Below are positions 35,788-50,700 of a DNA stretch of 64,000 nt, in pieces; position 1 is the first letter of the stretch, and each line of letters begins with the position of its first letter. Source of the stretch: Opisthocomus hoazin (taxonomy: Eukaryota; Chordata; Aves; Opisthocomiformes; Opisthocomidae). The stretch covers positions 68,229,300 to 68,293,299 of the forward strand of contig NC_134415.1 in assembly GCF_030867145.1 (NCBI RefSeq), written 5' to 3'. Position numbers and translations under genes: made by a program. The notes below the pieces were generated by a model, which searched no databases, was not told the origin of the DNA, and saw only the letters and a program-made list of their open reading frames with translations.

Positions 35788-38700
35788 CTATTGGGACAGA
35801 GGAAGGAAAAGAGTTTGTGAAACTTTTTTTTTTCTGACATACATTTAATTAATTAGCAAAAGACATTTTGTTGTTTTATAAAGACAGAAAGCAGTAACTG
35901 CTGGCAAACATCTAACAAAAAAAACAGAGGGCACTGGATTCTAAATAGTTAAGAGCTTGCCTGAATTTAGTACTTGCCGTTACTTCCTCAAGTATAGAAA
36001 AATTGTAGCTGCACCAGTGGAAGTTGGTGATAATGGAGAATGGCAGGTGAGGTCCAGCATCTATCCACCATCTCTGTGATAAAACTACTTCGAGAGCTGT
36101 GTCTGACTTGGGCGGTGACTTGCATAATTCTTCACTGTAGGACAGGTCTGCTCACTTTCCATGCGTTGTTCTGGTTTATATAGAGCGCAGCTACGTGCAT
36201 CCCCACCACAGTGCTAAAGTACCTGAACTGGAAGCAACCAGCGCTCCTCAGAAACATCTGTGTATTCTCCTTTTGGGTATGCATTTGGCCTAGCCCTGAC
36301 CTTTGTTTGTGGATGACTCATCTCCTAGAAGCTCTCCATCCTTCTCACCTATTGACGGGATACAGAAATCTATGTATGTATCACACTGATTGCCTCAACA
36401 TACTCTGACTCTACCCCACTAGCTGTAAGTTTTGCTCTTTGAACAGGGAACTTCTATTTTCACATTTGAGCATACATACAGACTTTATCATAATTCTGTT
36501 TACAAAAATATTGTCTTCTCTCTCAAGATGCTCATGACAGACCATTCTGTTTTTACAGTCTTTAATTAGTTAATCACTGACATCCAAGCAGAACAAGCTC
36601 AAGCCTGACTTCAGATGTTTATGGGGACTGAACAGACTACTTACTGCACAGCTTTCACTGTTGTCTTCTCTGTGAGGTACGATGAAAGACAAGGCATCTA
36701 GAGACCCTTCACACTCCAGAGGAGTTTCAGAAGTATTTTTACAACTAGTCAGCACAACGAAGAAATGAGTTGGAACTGGAATTTCTGAGTTACTGGGATG
36801 TCTGAAACACAACAGATCTTTCTGTAAACCCACCAAATCATACTTGTACAAAGAACAAATGACAACAATCAGCTATATTCTAGCATATCAGTTTTACCAA
36901 TCCACCCATTTAGCCCAAAGAAAGCTTGGGCCTGGAAGGAACATCCTATATTACTATTTCGCAAATCAAGTTTGCCTTGTATCTAAGTAACAAGTTTGTA
37001 TAACAAAAACAAACTGATTTATCATAAAAATGTGTAAGAATCCAGAGTAGATTTAAAGTTCAGCCTGAGTCCAGAAAACCATCTGCCTGCTGCCTTGAAC
37101 CAATTTTGCAAACATATTCGTACTCACAACTTTGTAGTGGAACACTGACAGCTTAGGAAGTGTCAACCATGACACCAGCGATAAGCCCCTGCCTTGTCCA
37201 CTCCTAGAGGCCGTGTCATAAGATTTCAGGCTAGTGGACATTCTTCCACATGCAACAGCTCCTCTCACACTTCACCTTCAGGTTTCAGGATGACACATTT
37301 TGAGGGTGCATTTTATTTCCTCTTTGTGCTTGTTGCTTATTTCTTAGCTTTACAGTTCTGTACCTGCTTAGGGCCACTTGACTGTCTCTCTCTGAACTGA
37401 TATAACCTGCCAAGGGCCCATCTCCACAAGATGCTTTCCTTGGTAACAAGGATCATAATTCCTTTTTGACCACTAATGGAGGAAAGAAACAAAGGATTAG
37501 AAAGTGAAAGGTTCCTACCTTTTCACCTTTTCTGGGGTATCATAGAGCCCATCGGAATCATAATCAAACACAGGACCACTGACTACATTGACACCGTTCC
37601 TGGCTGCAGCATATTCTGGTAGCAGGTATTGATGGAAGTAGTTCCATAACACTGAAACACAGTAATGGAAATGAGAAACAGATCTTGAAGGTAGAAGCTA
37701 TTAATACAACTCTGCAGAGTTTTCACTGGAATATAAACAGACATGATAAGCTAGGAAAATAATAAATTATACAGGTGTTTACAGTTTTCAGAGGCTCCAT
37801 CTAACTGAGCAGCAGCATGCATGCAGTATGCCCTGGCATTGTGGTTTCCCAGTCACCCTAACCACAAGCCTAACTGAGGCACAGTGACGCTGCTTCCTTA
37901 TGGCCCTGGGTTTCTTTCCTTGGAAACCAAAGCACGGAGAGGCTAGACGAGGGAAGGTGAGAGAAGACCATCCCTGCCTGTGTCTTGCTCCACTACCAAG
38001 TTGGCCTGTCTAGCCTGTACACCCACACCTCTGAGCTGGGAAGTATTTTTAAAGTTCTTCAGTTTAGACGTACCTGAAACATCTCCTTACTGATATGATC
38101 TTTTTAATCACAGTTGACCGCTATTCTATTACAAAACAGGACATCTCTTTTGACTAGAGGAAGTGCCATAGTTATCCTTCTTTTTCACCAGGAATGTGCT
38201 TAATCTCCCTCTCACCCAGGAAAGCCCAGGTCTTCATGCCTTTTCTACTAGAGATATGATTAATTTGCTGTTTCCTTAGTGATTGGTGCCTTAGATTCCT
38301 GCCTGGAAACTCATCTGAGTTTAGAAGACATTCCTACACCAGAAATTAATTTCACTCACATAATTATATATGGTTATCTGGGTTGTCTAGAAGATATTCA
38401 GTATAAAACCCTGTTTAGGTAGGTAGGACAAAGCAAATAAAAATGTCAACACATTAAATGGAGACACTTATACCCTGCTCCCATGTAATGAGCCAGTTGA
38501 TTAGGAATCATAAGCTCACAATGGTGGGCCTTTTTCACAACAGTGATAATCCTACTTCAAGAAACTTTTCATTGAAGTAAGCAGCCCACAGTCTGTGGAG
38601 GTCTTATTTTACAGAGGCAGCTGAACCAGGGATCATTTGCATGGTTTGGAAGCAAGCAAAAAACCAGAAGTTTTTCTTATATTCAACCATGCACACAAAA

Positions 38701-41700
38701 TATACATACAAATAAAATACCTTTAAACGCAGGATACATTGGCACAATATTGCTGGTAAGCAAGGCATCATAGTGAGGTTTCTTTGCATCTGTCATAAAA
38801 TCTAAAACAAAAAAAAGCCATTAATTATCTGGATTTCTTACTTAAAACTTACATTGTCATGCTTTTAAAGACCGGTGTAATAACATTAAGGTGGAGCTGT
38901 TCTAACTTCACTTTCCAAAGCTGATGTGGGTCTAAGTGCTAACTTCAGTATATGCTGGATCCCATTCAAAACAAATAATCTTTAGTAACAGCAATTGCAC
39001 TTGTCAGGTATACAGTGGACAAATTTTCATGAGATTTAAAATACCAGAACAGACTTTTGAATTCTGGGAAAGGGAATAAAATTCACTTCATGAGTGTCAG
39101 ACCAACTTGTTCTGACTGCAGAATCTAGGCATAAAAATAGGAGCTCTGCTGGAACTTTGCAAATTACGCTTGATGTGGATGTCTGCATAACCTAATACTC
39201 ATACTTTATGCAGTAAGGTCAATGTAAAATGCTTCCAAATCAGGTCAGCAACTGTTCACAAACAACTTAAACCCTTGTAAACAGCTAAGTATTTTGCAAT
39301 ATGTTTGAGAATCAGAGCTGCATTCTCCAGACCAATGCTGAATTGCTTTACTAAAGACAACTTATGGCACACAACAGTATATTTCAAACACAAAATAAAC
39401 TTATCAAGGCAGTTTTTTACTTAATGATACATCCTTAAATTTCACTTTGGATAGTTCCAACTAACACCTGTCATACGAAGTGAATTTGCAATTTACTAGC
39501 TTGCCAGACTTGACTCAAGGTTTACATGTTCCTTCTGTGAGGTGCCACTTTAGAAACCTGACAAATTCCAAAGCTTTTGGGAAGTACTAAATGACCTTGG
39601 ACAATCCACCAAAGGCTGAAGTGCCTAAAATGTTTCTCTTTCTCATTTGCTGAAATGAACTGTAACAATTCAGCAATTACTGCTTCATACTCTGATTAGT
39701 TATCAGGAACATCTATAAAAGACTACACCAAGTACATTACAAATTATTTAAATCAGATCTGCTGTACAACAAAGGCAATGTACGTACTTGGAGGAGAAAG
39801 GAATCCATAAGTTAGGCGAGGATGATTGTTGTAAAAGAAACATGTCTGGTTATGATTAAAAGAAATACGAACATCCTTGTGTAAACAGCTGGAGGTATCT
39901 TCTGTAGTAGAAACCCATTTGTCCTATTGAGAAATAAGAAAGCATCATTGGTAAAACGGATAGCTGCTGACTTACAATAATTCTCTCAATTTAAGGGACT
40001 GCAGAACTCTAAATATTTACAACTGCCTTTAATGGTGTGCAGGGACTTAACTAAAATGCAAGAATTGTTCTTCTTTGTCAGTGGAAAACAAGCCCTGCCG
40101 TTCATTTAATATATTTGGGAAATAAAGCAAAGAACTGCAGCATTTTAGTTGAGTTGAGAACAACTTCTTCCAAAAGAAAACCTAGAGGTGCCTATTAAAG
40201 ATAACCTGATCTACTGTAAATATACTTGTTCATTCAGGCTAGGAATCAGGCAGCCAGATGTGGTGTTAGCCATCTCTCTTCACTGGGACACTTGTTACAG
40301 TAACTGTTTCCCACTAACCTCAAACTATTTAGAATCAAGCAAGTCTTGCCAGAGTTCAGTTAAATTTACTTATAATAGTCATTATTTAGAACATGTGATT
40401 CCCAGATAATCAAACCAAAAAGCAACCTCTGCTGTCCTAATTCCTTTTAAGCATGACATGGTTTCTAAATTCTTTCTGCATGGGAAAGGACAACTTGAAA
40501 AAAACCCTTTCATTCACAAGACCAGTGCTCTGCATGAACATGTGCATCTCAGCATCGGGTTCAGGACAGCAAAGATCAGATTTATCTCCACTGACATCTT
40601 TTCCTCCCCCCAGTGAGGATGATCTTTGTGACAGAAGGATCAGACCAGGTCAGGATCAGAATCGTTCAAGATAGTCCAGAGACTATATTTTCAAAAGGGT
40701 CCTGCCACATTACAAATACCACTTTAAGACTGCGAAACCCCTGTTGAGACCAGACTTTTAAGGACAGCACTGGCAGACTGCTACAGCAGACCTCCACTGC
40801 CAAGCAGTAAGCCAGTGCAGACTCACAGGGCCTCTACATCAAAGGCAATGGGCTTCTCACCTCCCGGTGGATCTGCTCGCTCTGGAAGCAAAGCTGCAGC
40901 TCACTCTGAGAAACATGAAGGAGCCACACCCAATCCTTACTAATGTAGGAAAGTAAAAATAAGCTGATACAAAATTATTCGTTTTACCTCATGTGGCTCT
41001 ACTTCATTCCCTGGGAGATATCATGAGCAGATCTAAGAAGCATTCAGGAATAACTGACATTCAAGCTTTTTTACCTTTCAAGTTTGCTTCTAATCTTTCT
41101 TCAGATACTTACATCTGCGTTAACAGTGTACGCACTCCACAGAGACATCCTGTAGTCCTTGCTGTATCCACTGACATAGCGGTAATGGTAAAGGAGGCAG
41201 TAATTAAGTCTCTTCTGCAGAACCCTGGGCCGTCCGTAGGGCAAAGTAAGCTTCTCTGTCTTCTTAACTGCAGCAGAAATAGTGCTTGTTACCTTTCAAT
41301 CAATACTGATTGTTAAGCATCTTCCTCTTTTATATATATCTATGGTTATCCCAATTTCCAACTGTCAAACAAACAGAAATCACAGTAACAGAACAAAAAA
41401 AATTCCATTCTTATATCAAAGGTATAGTTTTTATGCTAAGGCAATAAATTAAATGACAAAGTCAGTATAAAGTAATCATTTTACTGATTACATAAAGTAA
41501 TCATCAAACAAATTAAGTTTACATCTAAAAAAACATTTTGCCATTTTAAACAGGAGACAGATGTAAGTTGCAAGGTTAAAGTCTTTGCTGACTGTATTTC
41601 AATTTAAATATGTATAATGTGGGATCTGCTTCTACGTAACATTTAGATGGGACAGTAACCAATTGTGGTGATTTGAAATCTGCTGAGGGGACTATTTTAG

Positions 41701-44700
41701 TACAAACCACAGTCATATGTAAAAGTGGCATTTAAAGGACTAAGAAATACAGAGCTCTAAATAAATGATACAGTGTAGTACTGGTTGTTTTTTCAGATGT
41801 GCAAGGACTTGCTTTATAAAAAGTGTGATAGCCACAAAACCTTCCTTCTCCCTCTCTCTCATGGACCACATCTCTTTAGAAAGTTTGTATACAGAGAAAG
41901 GTTTACATATAATACTGCACAGGGTTTTTAGCTGACCCTTGCCTAAAGCATTGCTTGGTTATTGGTCAACTACTGCATCCCACGGAAGAGTGAAGACTTT
42001 CCTTTAAAATTGTATCAGAAAGAAGCTATGTGAGATCAGCAGAGGATAAGTCATTAGACAGAAGCTGAAAAGTAAAGCAGTGTTAGCAATAGAATTACTT
42101 TGGGATCAACACCATTTATCTTTGAGAAAAAACAAAGTAGTAACAAAACAGAGTGATAACAAATGCATGCCCTTCTAAACATCTGCTGCAGACAAATGTC
42201 AGCAGAAAGTTTCAGTTTTTAACCCCTAAGGTAGACTTCAATTTCATCAGAACATTGAATGTTTACATTTTTGCAAACAGAAAACAAGCTCAAATAAGTT
42301 TTTCAAGTTTTGAGTTCTCTGATGTAAAATAAAAACTAAGGAAAACTAGCACATCATGGAAAGATTTTAAACTAACAAAATCATCACATTGCTGTTGAAA
42401 ATAAATATTTTCAATCATTACATGGCTGGAATTATAAAGCAGGCATCAAAGTATATTTTCCATTAAATAGGTCACTACCATCCACAAATTATGCAGAACT
42501 ACAATTTCAAGGCAACTGTTTTAAATGGGGAAAGAAATTGAGCAATGAATGCTGCAGGGTTTTTTCCCCACAGTAATTCCAAAACACTAAAAAATGCCAA
42601 GATCATGACACTTATTTCTCCACCCACAAGGGAAAAGGCAAACAAGTCACATTTTTTTCATAAAACTAAAAATGCAGTTAATATTTTGTTCTTACGGCTA
42701 TCACGTTATGACAATCAATGAGAGAATATGCAAACTGAGGTAACTAATAAACTGTAAATAGTCTTAAGGAGCATTTAGGCTGGTTACTAGAATTCTTTCA
42801 TCTGTGACAATGCATTTTATATCTAATTAATAAATGATTAATTAATACAATTTATAAGGAAATTACTGCTATTAAGACCAGTGTTAAGCCAGGTCTCACT
42901 GACAATCCAGGCCAAAATCCTACTATTTCAAAAATCTAGTTTTAGAGCCTTATTCTCTATTTCTAAGTTCCTGTTCCTACAAAATGGGACTGAAATTGGT
43001 TATGCACTTGGCCTTGCCATATTTCTTCGAAGCCGGGTTCAGCAAGGCACTCAGACATCTAGCTACACAGTAGTAGAGCCTATTTCAGTGAAACCACTCA
43101 CAAGCTTAGGGCAAAGTACACTGTATCGTACTAACTGGATTTCATTTTTGTTGCTCTCATGAGTGTTACAACACTGAAAGAGTTATTTTAAAAGGGTTCT
43201 AGGACACATTTTAAAAAGATGCCCTGTTGTTAGTGGAAAAGATTAAAGAAAGCTCTACCCATCCTTTATGCCAGGACAAGCTACACAATCCAACAGAAGC
43301 CTTAAATTAGCCCTGAATAAGCAGCAAGTACTGGATCCTGCCTGTAACTGGCATTTAAGTCCAGCGCTTAATAGTGAGCTACAGTGAGGTGTCGCCAAAT
43401 ACAGAGTTTATTTGCATAAGAAACAAGGTTTCATGAACATACACGAGGCAAGGTCTATATCATCCCGTTTCTCATTCCGACAGCCTGATCATCTTGAATT
43501 TGTCTTTTAAGGCACTAGCACTAAGGGCTACATTCCATTTTGACTTACAGTTTTCATGATTTACTTATTGTCTTACCTGCTTCATGCTAAAACCAGTTTA
43601 TTTTCGTAGTATCATAGCATGGTTTGGGTTGAAAGGGACCTTATAGGTCGTCTAGTTCCAACCCCCCTGCCATGGGCACGGACACCTTCCGCTAGAGCAT
43701 GCTGCTCAAAGCCCCGTCCAGTCTGGCCTTGAACACTGCCAGGGAGGGGCAGCCACAGCTTCTCTGGGCAACCTGTTCCAGTGCCTCACCACCCTCAGAG
43801 TAAAGATTTTCTTCCTTATACCCACTCTAAATCTACCCTCTTTCAGTTTAAAGCCATTGCCCCTTGTCCTATCATTACATTTTTGTTTTATGAGTCATGA
43901 GCATGTCCACAGCCTTGCAAACTATAGCTCAAATATGGCATGCACATGTCCAGAGAATGGAAATAAAGTATAAGCAAAACAAGCAACAGCTTAAGACCGT
44001 GTAACAACTTGATCGTGTAAAATACCCCTTATGCTTCATTGAAAGTATGTTGCCATCGTGATGTCGGTTTTTGCAGGGATTTCTTATCAGATACTTCCCC
44101 ATACACTACTTTTGCTTCCCATTCTGGAATGCTCACTACTTCAGTGCTAGAAAATTCAACAACAGCAGATAATACATGTGCCATAAAGACACACGTATAA
44201 GGATACACATTTATGTGAGAACAAATGGTTCAGTAGGATTGTACTTGAAAACCTCAGAACTACAGCCCCAGAGAGTATTTCAAAGAATTTTTACCTCATA
44301 TACTTGAGATTTGCTCAGAAGTTTTGACATAAAACATTTTATATTTTAATGATTCTTGTTATTATTTACTTTTTTGTTACAGTTTTCTATTACTATCTAA
44401 AGTTCTTACCTTCTGTTTCAGTGAGATTTAAACGCTGATGGAAATCCCTTATTGGCAAGCCCTATAATTATAAAGCAAAACCAGTGAGATTCTACAAAGT
44501 GTTCTGCAAAGCATATTATGAGACACTACTACACTTGAAGTAACAAAAGTAACACCTGCCTTTCAAGTTATCGCTATACAGAGCTCACTGACATCTACTG
44601 GAGAGGGGCTACAGAGAATTTGCAGACACAAATTGGTTTTGCCACAAGCACATCTACAGCTTTGAAAACCACAGCCCAAAGACACAACAGTCACAGAAGG

Positions 44701-47700
44701 CACATTTCAACATAATCAAGTGAAGCAAGCAAGAACTGAATGCTTTCCCCATCAAAGCTTGCTTCTGTGGCGTCTTCCAGGCTCTTCAGAGCTGAATACG
44801 ACTTTACATAAGCAAACTGCAAAAATGAATATACAAACACAGGCTAGTACCCACTAACCCCAGGCAAGATTTGATTTTGTAACCAATAGCAGGGGACTGC
44901 AAAACCAGCGGGTAAAGACAAACAAGGGAGAATCCAGAGTTTCACTCTGAGTGCAACACAGATGTCTGCCTCTACAACTTCAACCACTTCGGTACTCACC
45001 GCTGTCCTGCAGGAGCAGCCAAGGCTCACCGAAAAGGCTCTCTGTCCCACCACAGAGCATTCAGAAGGATGGCTTGCTTCTTTGGGATGGTGCGGGGTGT
45101 AAACAGGGTTCCTCAAAAGATGGTTTAGGCATCCATGAGTTCCGTTGTTTGGGGCTGGTTTCAAATCAAGCAAATCTATGAAAGAATTCAAGTGATATTA
45201 ACAGGATGAGAAAGACTGTAATACACTGCTCCTTGTATTGCGACTACAAGCACAGGTGAGTCAACAAAGCTGCACTGCTTGCTGCTCTTAACACCCAAAA
45301 GGGAAAGCAATGTAACCCTTTTAAAGGAAGCACACATGTTCTTAGCTAGGGCTCAGGATGGCATTAGTGTGCTTGTAAAGAGGGACAGAACAAGTGCAAA
45401 AAATGACAGAGGCTTACATCTGAATGCAAGTAAGCTTGCAGCATCTGACCTTGCAGTGGGGAAGAAAGGGAATCTCAAACACATGAAGTTAGTGACTATA
45501 TAACATGGAAGCTTTGGGGAATAAGCTTGCGGGCTTTCTGGTTTTGATTTGGGGTTTGTTTGTTGTTTTTGGTTTTTTTTTTATTATCTGGAAATTAAAT
45601 ACCTAAGTTTCAGTTAATAAGCATCACTAAAGGGTAAAGCCATAAAGAACCTATAAGAGCGTAGGTTCTGCTTGTCACTTAGGTCTCAAATGTTAAGCTT
45701 CAAAATGCTCACCAAAGTAGTCTAACCACAAAAACATCTCTATCCCACATACTTCTAAATCTCTGCCACTCAAGTAACTCAACCAACTAAAAACTGCAAA
45801 CCACCAATGGTCAGAGAGACTTCAGATACCTTCAAAACACTGCATAGAACAAGCCCTATTTCATGCTTAATCTTTGCTAGCAATCACAGATTTGTTGTCC
45901 CTCCACTTCATTCATACTGAATCTATGAAATGAGATGTTTTCAAAACATAGAAGATGATGAGACACACTCATATCCAAAACCTTGGTGCCTAGAACACAA
46001 CAGTTCAGAGTTGAACTTCCTTTCCTAGATGGGGGAACTGAACACATTTGTCCCTGCACTGTGTCACTCAGATATGTTAATGTCGTTCCCTCCAAATGAA
46101 GCTGTTTTGCTTTGGAAGGAAGAATAAAACCACCTTCCTGATCCTAGCAATCCCTGCTCCAATGAATACATCACACAAAACAGTGAAAAACCAAGTCAGA
46201 ACCAGTGCTAGAACTCGGGTCCCCTCTTTGACAACTGAACTACATTGTTATGTTCCTATTATTTTAAGCACAGTATCCAGGAATTCACAACACCCCAAAA
46301 ATCCTGAAGTCTGGCAATTTGAATGCCTTGGAAAACATGAGCTGAAATCCCCCAATTCAGACAAAACAATTAGTTGTACATATCTGGTGTTCATGCTTCA
46401 AGTGCTGAGATGTTGGAAAAATGGGAGGCAGCATCTCTTCTCTGGCTGCACTTTGCAAGAAGGTGCAGTCAGGCACCTCCATGTGAAATCCCAGAGCCCC
46501 AAACAACAAGTGAAAGATGCCTTTCTGCAGTCCAGAAGGCACCTAAGCCCTGGGCAAGGAAAAGTTTGAGTAAGTCACCTCACTTCATTTTCTATTTGGA
46601 AGTTAATGTGCTGGCTTTTGCACATCCTATTTTCTACACAGGATGGAGGAAATCTAGACCTCAATGACTGCAATTAAAACTTCTGATCTGTCACTGAACT
46701 TGCTTCGATGAGATGGCAGTAAGGGCTCTACCCCTCCAATGCAGCATACACTGAACAGATCAGGGGGACACGAGAAGGTGGTTCAAGGTCAACTATGACA
46801 TGAGAAGACAGCAAAGCATCCAAGGGTGTGAGACACACAGCTCCTGACAATAGCCTGTTTGCTACTCCAGTGAAGAATTTAAAAGCACGGTTTAAATGTG
46901 GTATACCTGAAAATTGTCACTGATCTCAAGCATGTGCAGTGCTTCTGCTTAAGTGCTTTCTGGATCAAACCCTTTGGTGGTGCTTTGTTTCTCACAGAAG
47001 CAGATGTTAGAGCAAGCAAAGATCCTGGCAAGAGAGAGAGAGGCAGGAAATAATGGAAAATAGGCAAAGACCTCAAGGGGAACAAATAAACAGAAAGTGG
47101 TAGAACTAGTGAGAGACTTCTGGAGAAACCATGAAATACAGAACAAAGGAGAAGGGACAAATGAACAAGGAGTCACAGTAACATTGTGTTTGAAAGAGGG
47201 GCAAAAAGGAGGGCTGCAAGATGTCTAATTTTCTGAAAGAACACCACTTCTCCAGTGCAGTGTACGGTGCTAGAAACAAAGTGAAGAATATCTGTATATG
47301 GAGTGGGTTGACCTTGGCATCTGCAATTCTCAGATACAGAAGCAGACTGCATGGAACAGAAATCAATCATGAATTCTAGAGTGACACCATAGAGGGGTGA
47401 GAGTGAGGAAACCTGACTGCTGCAGCTGCGCAACTGCAGAGGCAATGAGCTCTAGAGCGAGACTCCAAAGCCATGGGACTACAGACCAACAAAACAGTTG
47501 CAGTCCATCAAAAGACAAAAAAAATAAGTATATTTGAAACTGTTGTTGTATAAGACAGTGAAAATGGACAGGGAAATATACAAATCTACTATAAAGGCAC
47601 AATACGTAAATTGAACAAGTGACACATAGAATGATGAATTTGGGAGGAGGTTTATTATATGAATGAAGTAAACAAAAATAAAAAAAATCTAAATTTTATC

Positions 47701-50700
47701 CAAATTAAAAACTTATTTATATCAACCTATTTTATATCAATTAAAAACCATATTTACATTTATATAAAATTAAAAATACAGTGAAGGAAAACAACAAATA
47801 GGAAAACACATCACCAAATACAAGGAATTGTATTGTGAAAAGCAGATGGAGTGACTGAGCCAGGCTTTCTGGAAATGAGCTGCCTGGCGGCTGCACCCAT
47901 ACCCATTACTATGCTTGTTATTTATTGTTTCGCCTGAGTAAGGTTACCTGAGTGATTAGTCTGATAAAGCCTCTAGCTAGGTACGAGCTAGAAACATCCC
48001 TTCTTCTTGATGGTAGAGAAATTGTGAAGCAGTCAGTTTTAGTAGCAGTAAGTCAAAGGGCCCGCTCTGGAGCAGCAAGAGGAACACACAGAGCGACCAG
48101 TGTGAAGGAGAGATACAAGGTGGCCTGACTGGTAGATCCTAAACAGCCATTAGTTCTTTAGAAGCTCGACCTTTCTCAGAAAAAACAAACAGCTTTTTAT
48201 TAGTGAAAATCAGCAATAAGTCTTAAGGACAAATTTCTAAGGACACTTAAAAATCTGTTGTTAGAATATTTACGATGCCCAAAAGATACTATATTTACTG
48301 AACAAAGATGACCCCCATTAATTGTACTTACCACACATTAAATTATATACTTCAATGTTTTCAAATGGATCAACTTGAGTACAAGACTTGAATCCTGGTC
48401 CAAAACCAATAAAGATAGCCTAGGATTTACAAAGAACAGTAAGGAAGAACTCTGTTTAAGACAAGCTGAAATGGAAAATATCTTCATAGTCAGAGACCAT
48501 TTTCTTCCACGAACTTGATCTTTACTTTACCAACATAGCATGGATCAAGTCAAAATCATGTCTTTTCTTAAAAAAAGGGAAATGTATAAGAGTAATTTTT
48601 AAAAGTAGCAAAAGAGTATTAGGAAGCCCAAATCTGTCTCGTTGATGCCTCTGAAAAGTTGCCTTCAGCCACTTATGAAGTCCCTTGCTCTTCTCGGCTT
48701 TTGCAGAAGTTAAATTCGTCTTCTTAAATGCTTTAAGAGATTTAATGGAAATGTTGAGCCATAATAACCATCGCTTTTCATGCCCTGTAAACAATTTGGA
48801 AGCTTTTAACTTAAGGCTGTAAAAACAGCTGTGAGTAACATTTTCTTAAATGGCTTAAGCAACAGCAAGATCCTAGGCTTCTATGTCTGGTTCGCATCTG
48901 TTCATTCTTCTTGCACCACTTCCTGAGCTGTACTGGCACAAGCTATTGTGTAGCCATACAGTGAACCTGACCCAGGAACACTGCCAGCTCAAAAAACTTT
49001 CTATTTTCCTGCGGGCTCTTTTCCTTCTGGTTCAGTTCCCTGACCTACTTAACACTGCAGCCACACAAGGCTTACGCTAGCACAGAGCAGGGTTTGCTGC
49101 AGGAATAAGAACAAGGAGGCAAGGGCAGCAAATGCTTAAACTCAGCTGCTGCCAAAAAGACTGTTTTTAAACTTATCCTGAGATATTCAGCTTATTTTTA
49201 ACTAAGTGAAATAGAATGCACCCATCTGTGCTATTAAGATAATGAATGAGCGACTGATGCTTTGCACTCAGCAGCACCATCCTGGGTAAGATCTCAAAGC
49301 TCTTTGCAAACAAAGCAATTGTCTCAAATTTCATAGCTGCATGGCAAAAACAGAGGCTAAAACCTCTAACTTTTGTTTTTGGAGATGAAAGCATAAACAC
49401 AGACTGTCATTCTGCAACTGTTGGTACAAAAATCTGTAGGCTAATAATTTATCCAACAAACCTAATTTGAACCAGATGAGGCAGGGACATGCTACCTCCT
49501 TTCTGTTGAACTAGGGAATTACACAGTACAAAATCTATGCTGCTATGATGTCAGCCACAAGATCATAAATTATATCTGGTTTAAGACCAATTAGGAATGC
49601 TATGAACTGACAGTCCCAAGTCTGGCAGAAAGTTTGAACAGAGTCAGCCTACTAAAAAAAATTTACACAGTCAAATTGTAGCAGAGAGAGAATATACTAA
49701 GCCAAATGTCAGCTTAGTATATTAGCATTTGGCATCACATGGCCTTGCTGGTTGAAAGCCATTACTAGGTACCCTATCAACAGATTTTCCATTGTCAAAC
49801 CAGGAAAGCAGAGTAGGCCTGGAAGGGTAAGCCAATACAATACTAACACAGGTTTTGGCTAACAGTTTTTAAAAACAGTTTGATGCCAACACTACATAAT
49901 TCTACAAGATGTGAAAAATAAAGCTTTTAAGAGAAATCTATGCTTTATATGGACTACGTATGTCTTTTCATCAAACTTGTTTTCAATAATTTTTTGAATA
50001 CAGGGTTCTCTCTTTATAGACGTGTTTACATATATTCACTGTAAGAGTACCAAGTACCTCACAACTGTTAGTGGATTTTATCCTGAAAATAGCTTTTTGA
50101 AATGAAGAGTATTGCCTTTCATTTTATCAATAGCAGATACTAAAGCAGTGGATAGGTTAAGTGACTTCCCCAAATTAGATGGAGCTGACCAAGGATCCGA
50201 TTTCATGTTTCCCTGTGATCCCTTTCCACATCTCACTTAAGAGAAGTAGTTCAGGACTCTCCTTAATTTAAACATGACTGACATGCCCTCTCCTGAACAG
50301 ACTACCTCAAAACAGTGATATGTAGTCTGTCATGACATAGTAGAATTACATTGTTGGGAGATCATTTAGTCAACTTTTGCAACAGACAGAATCAAAAGTA
50401 ATCCCGTTATTTCTGAAAGATGCTTTTCTGACCAGCCGTTAGGCAATTCCTGTGGTAGAAGCTCCACAAACTTCCAGGGTAAACTGTTGTACTTGTTAAC
50501 GGTTAAAAAAAACAGTTTTCTAATAACCAAATCAACTCTTCTTCACTGCAGTTTAAGCCTATTACTTCTGTTCTTAGGCAAGCCAGAAAACAAAGAATGG
50601 ACTAGCCTTACAGACTAGGGCACTGGCTGGCCAGGGAACAACTTTTCTTGCCAGGGTCTGGGTGACACAGCGGACAGCAAGCTGAACGTGAGCCAGCAGC

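Noticed and set aside
37525-37530. Alternative donor AAG|GTGAAA in the ENPP1 exon at 37,519-37,651
   Set aside because: Using it would put the next exon out of frame (ACA TCC CAG TAA, an immediate stop). The GTAGGA donor eight bases further on keeps the frame and matches human length.
47304-47319. 'gtgggttgaccttggc', like the start of avian endogenous retroviral LTRs
   Set aside because: The similarity stops after 16 bases, with no LTR body, primer-binding site or paired copy, so it is not enough to call an LTR.
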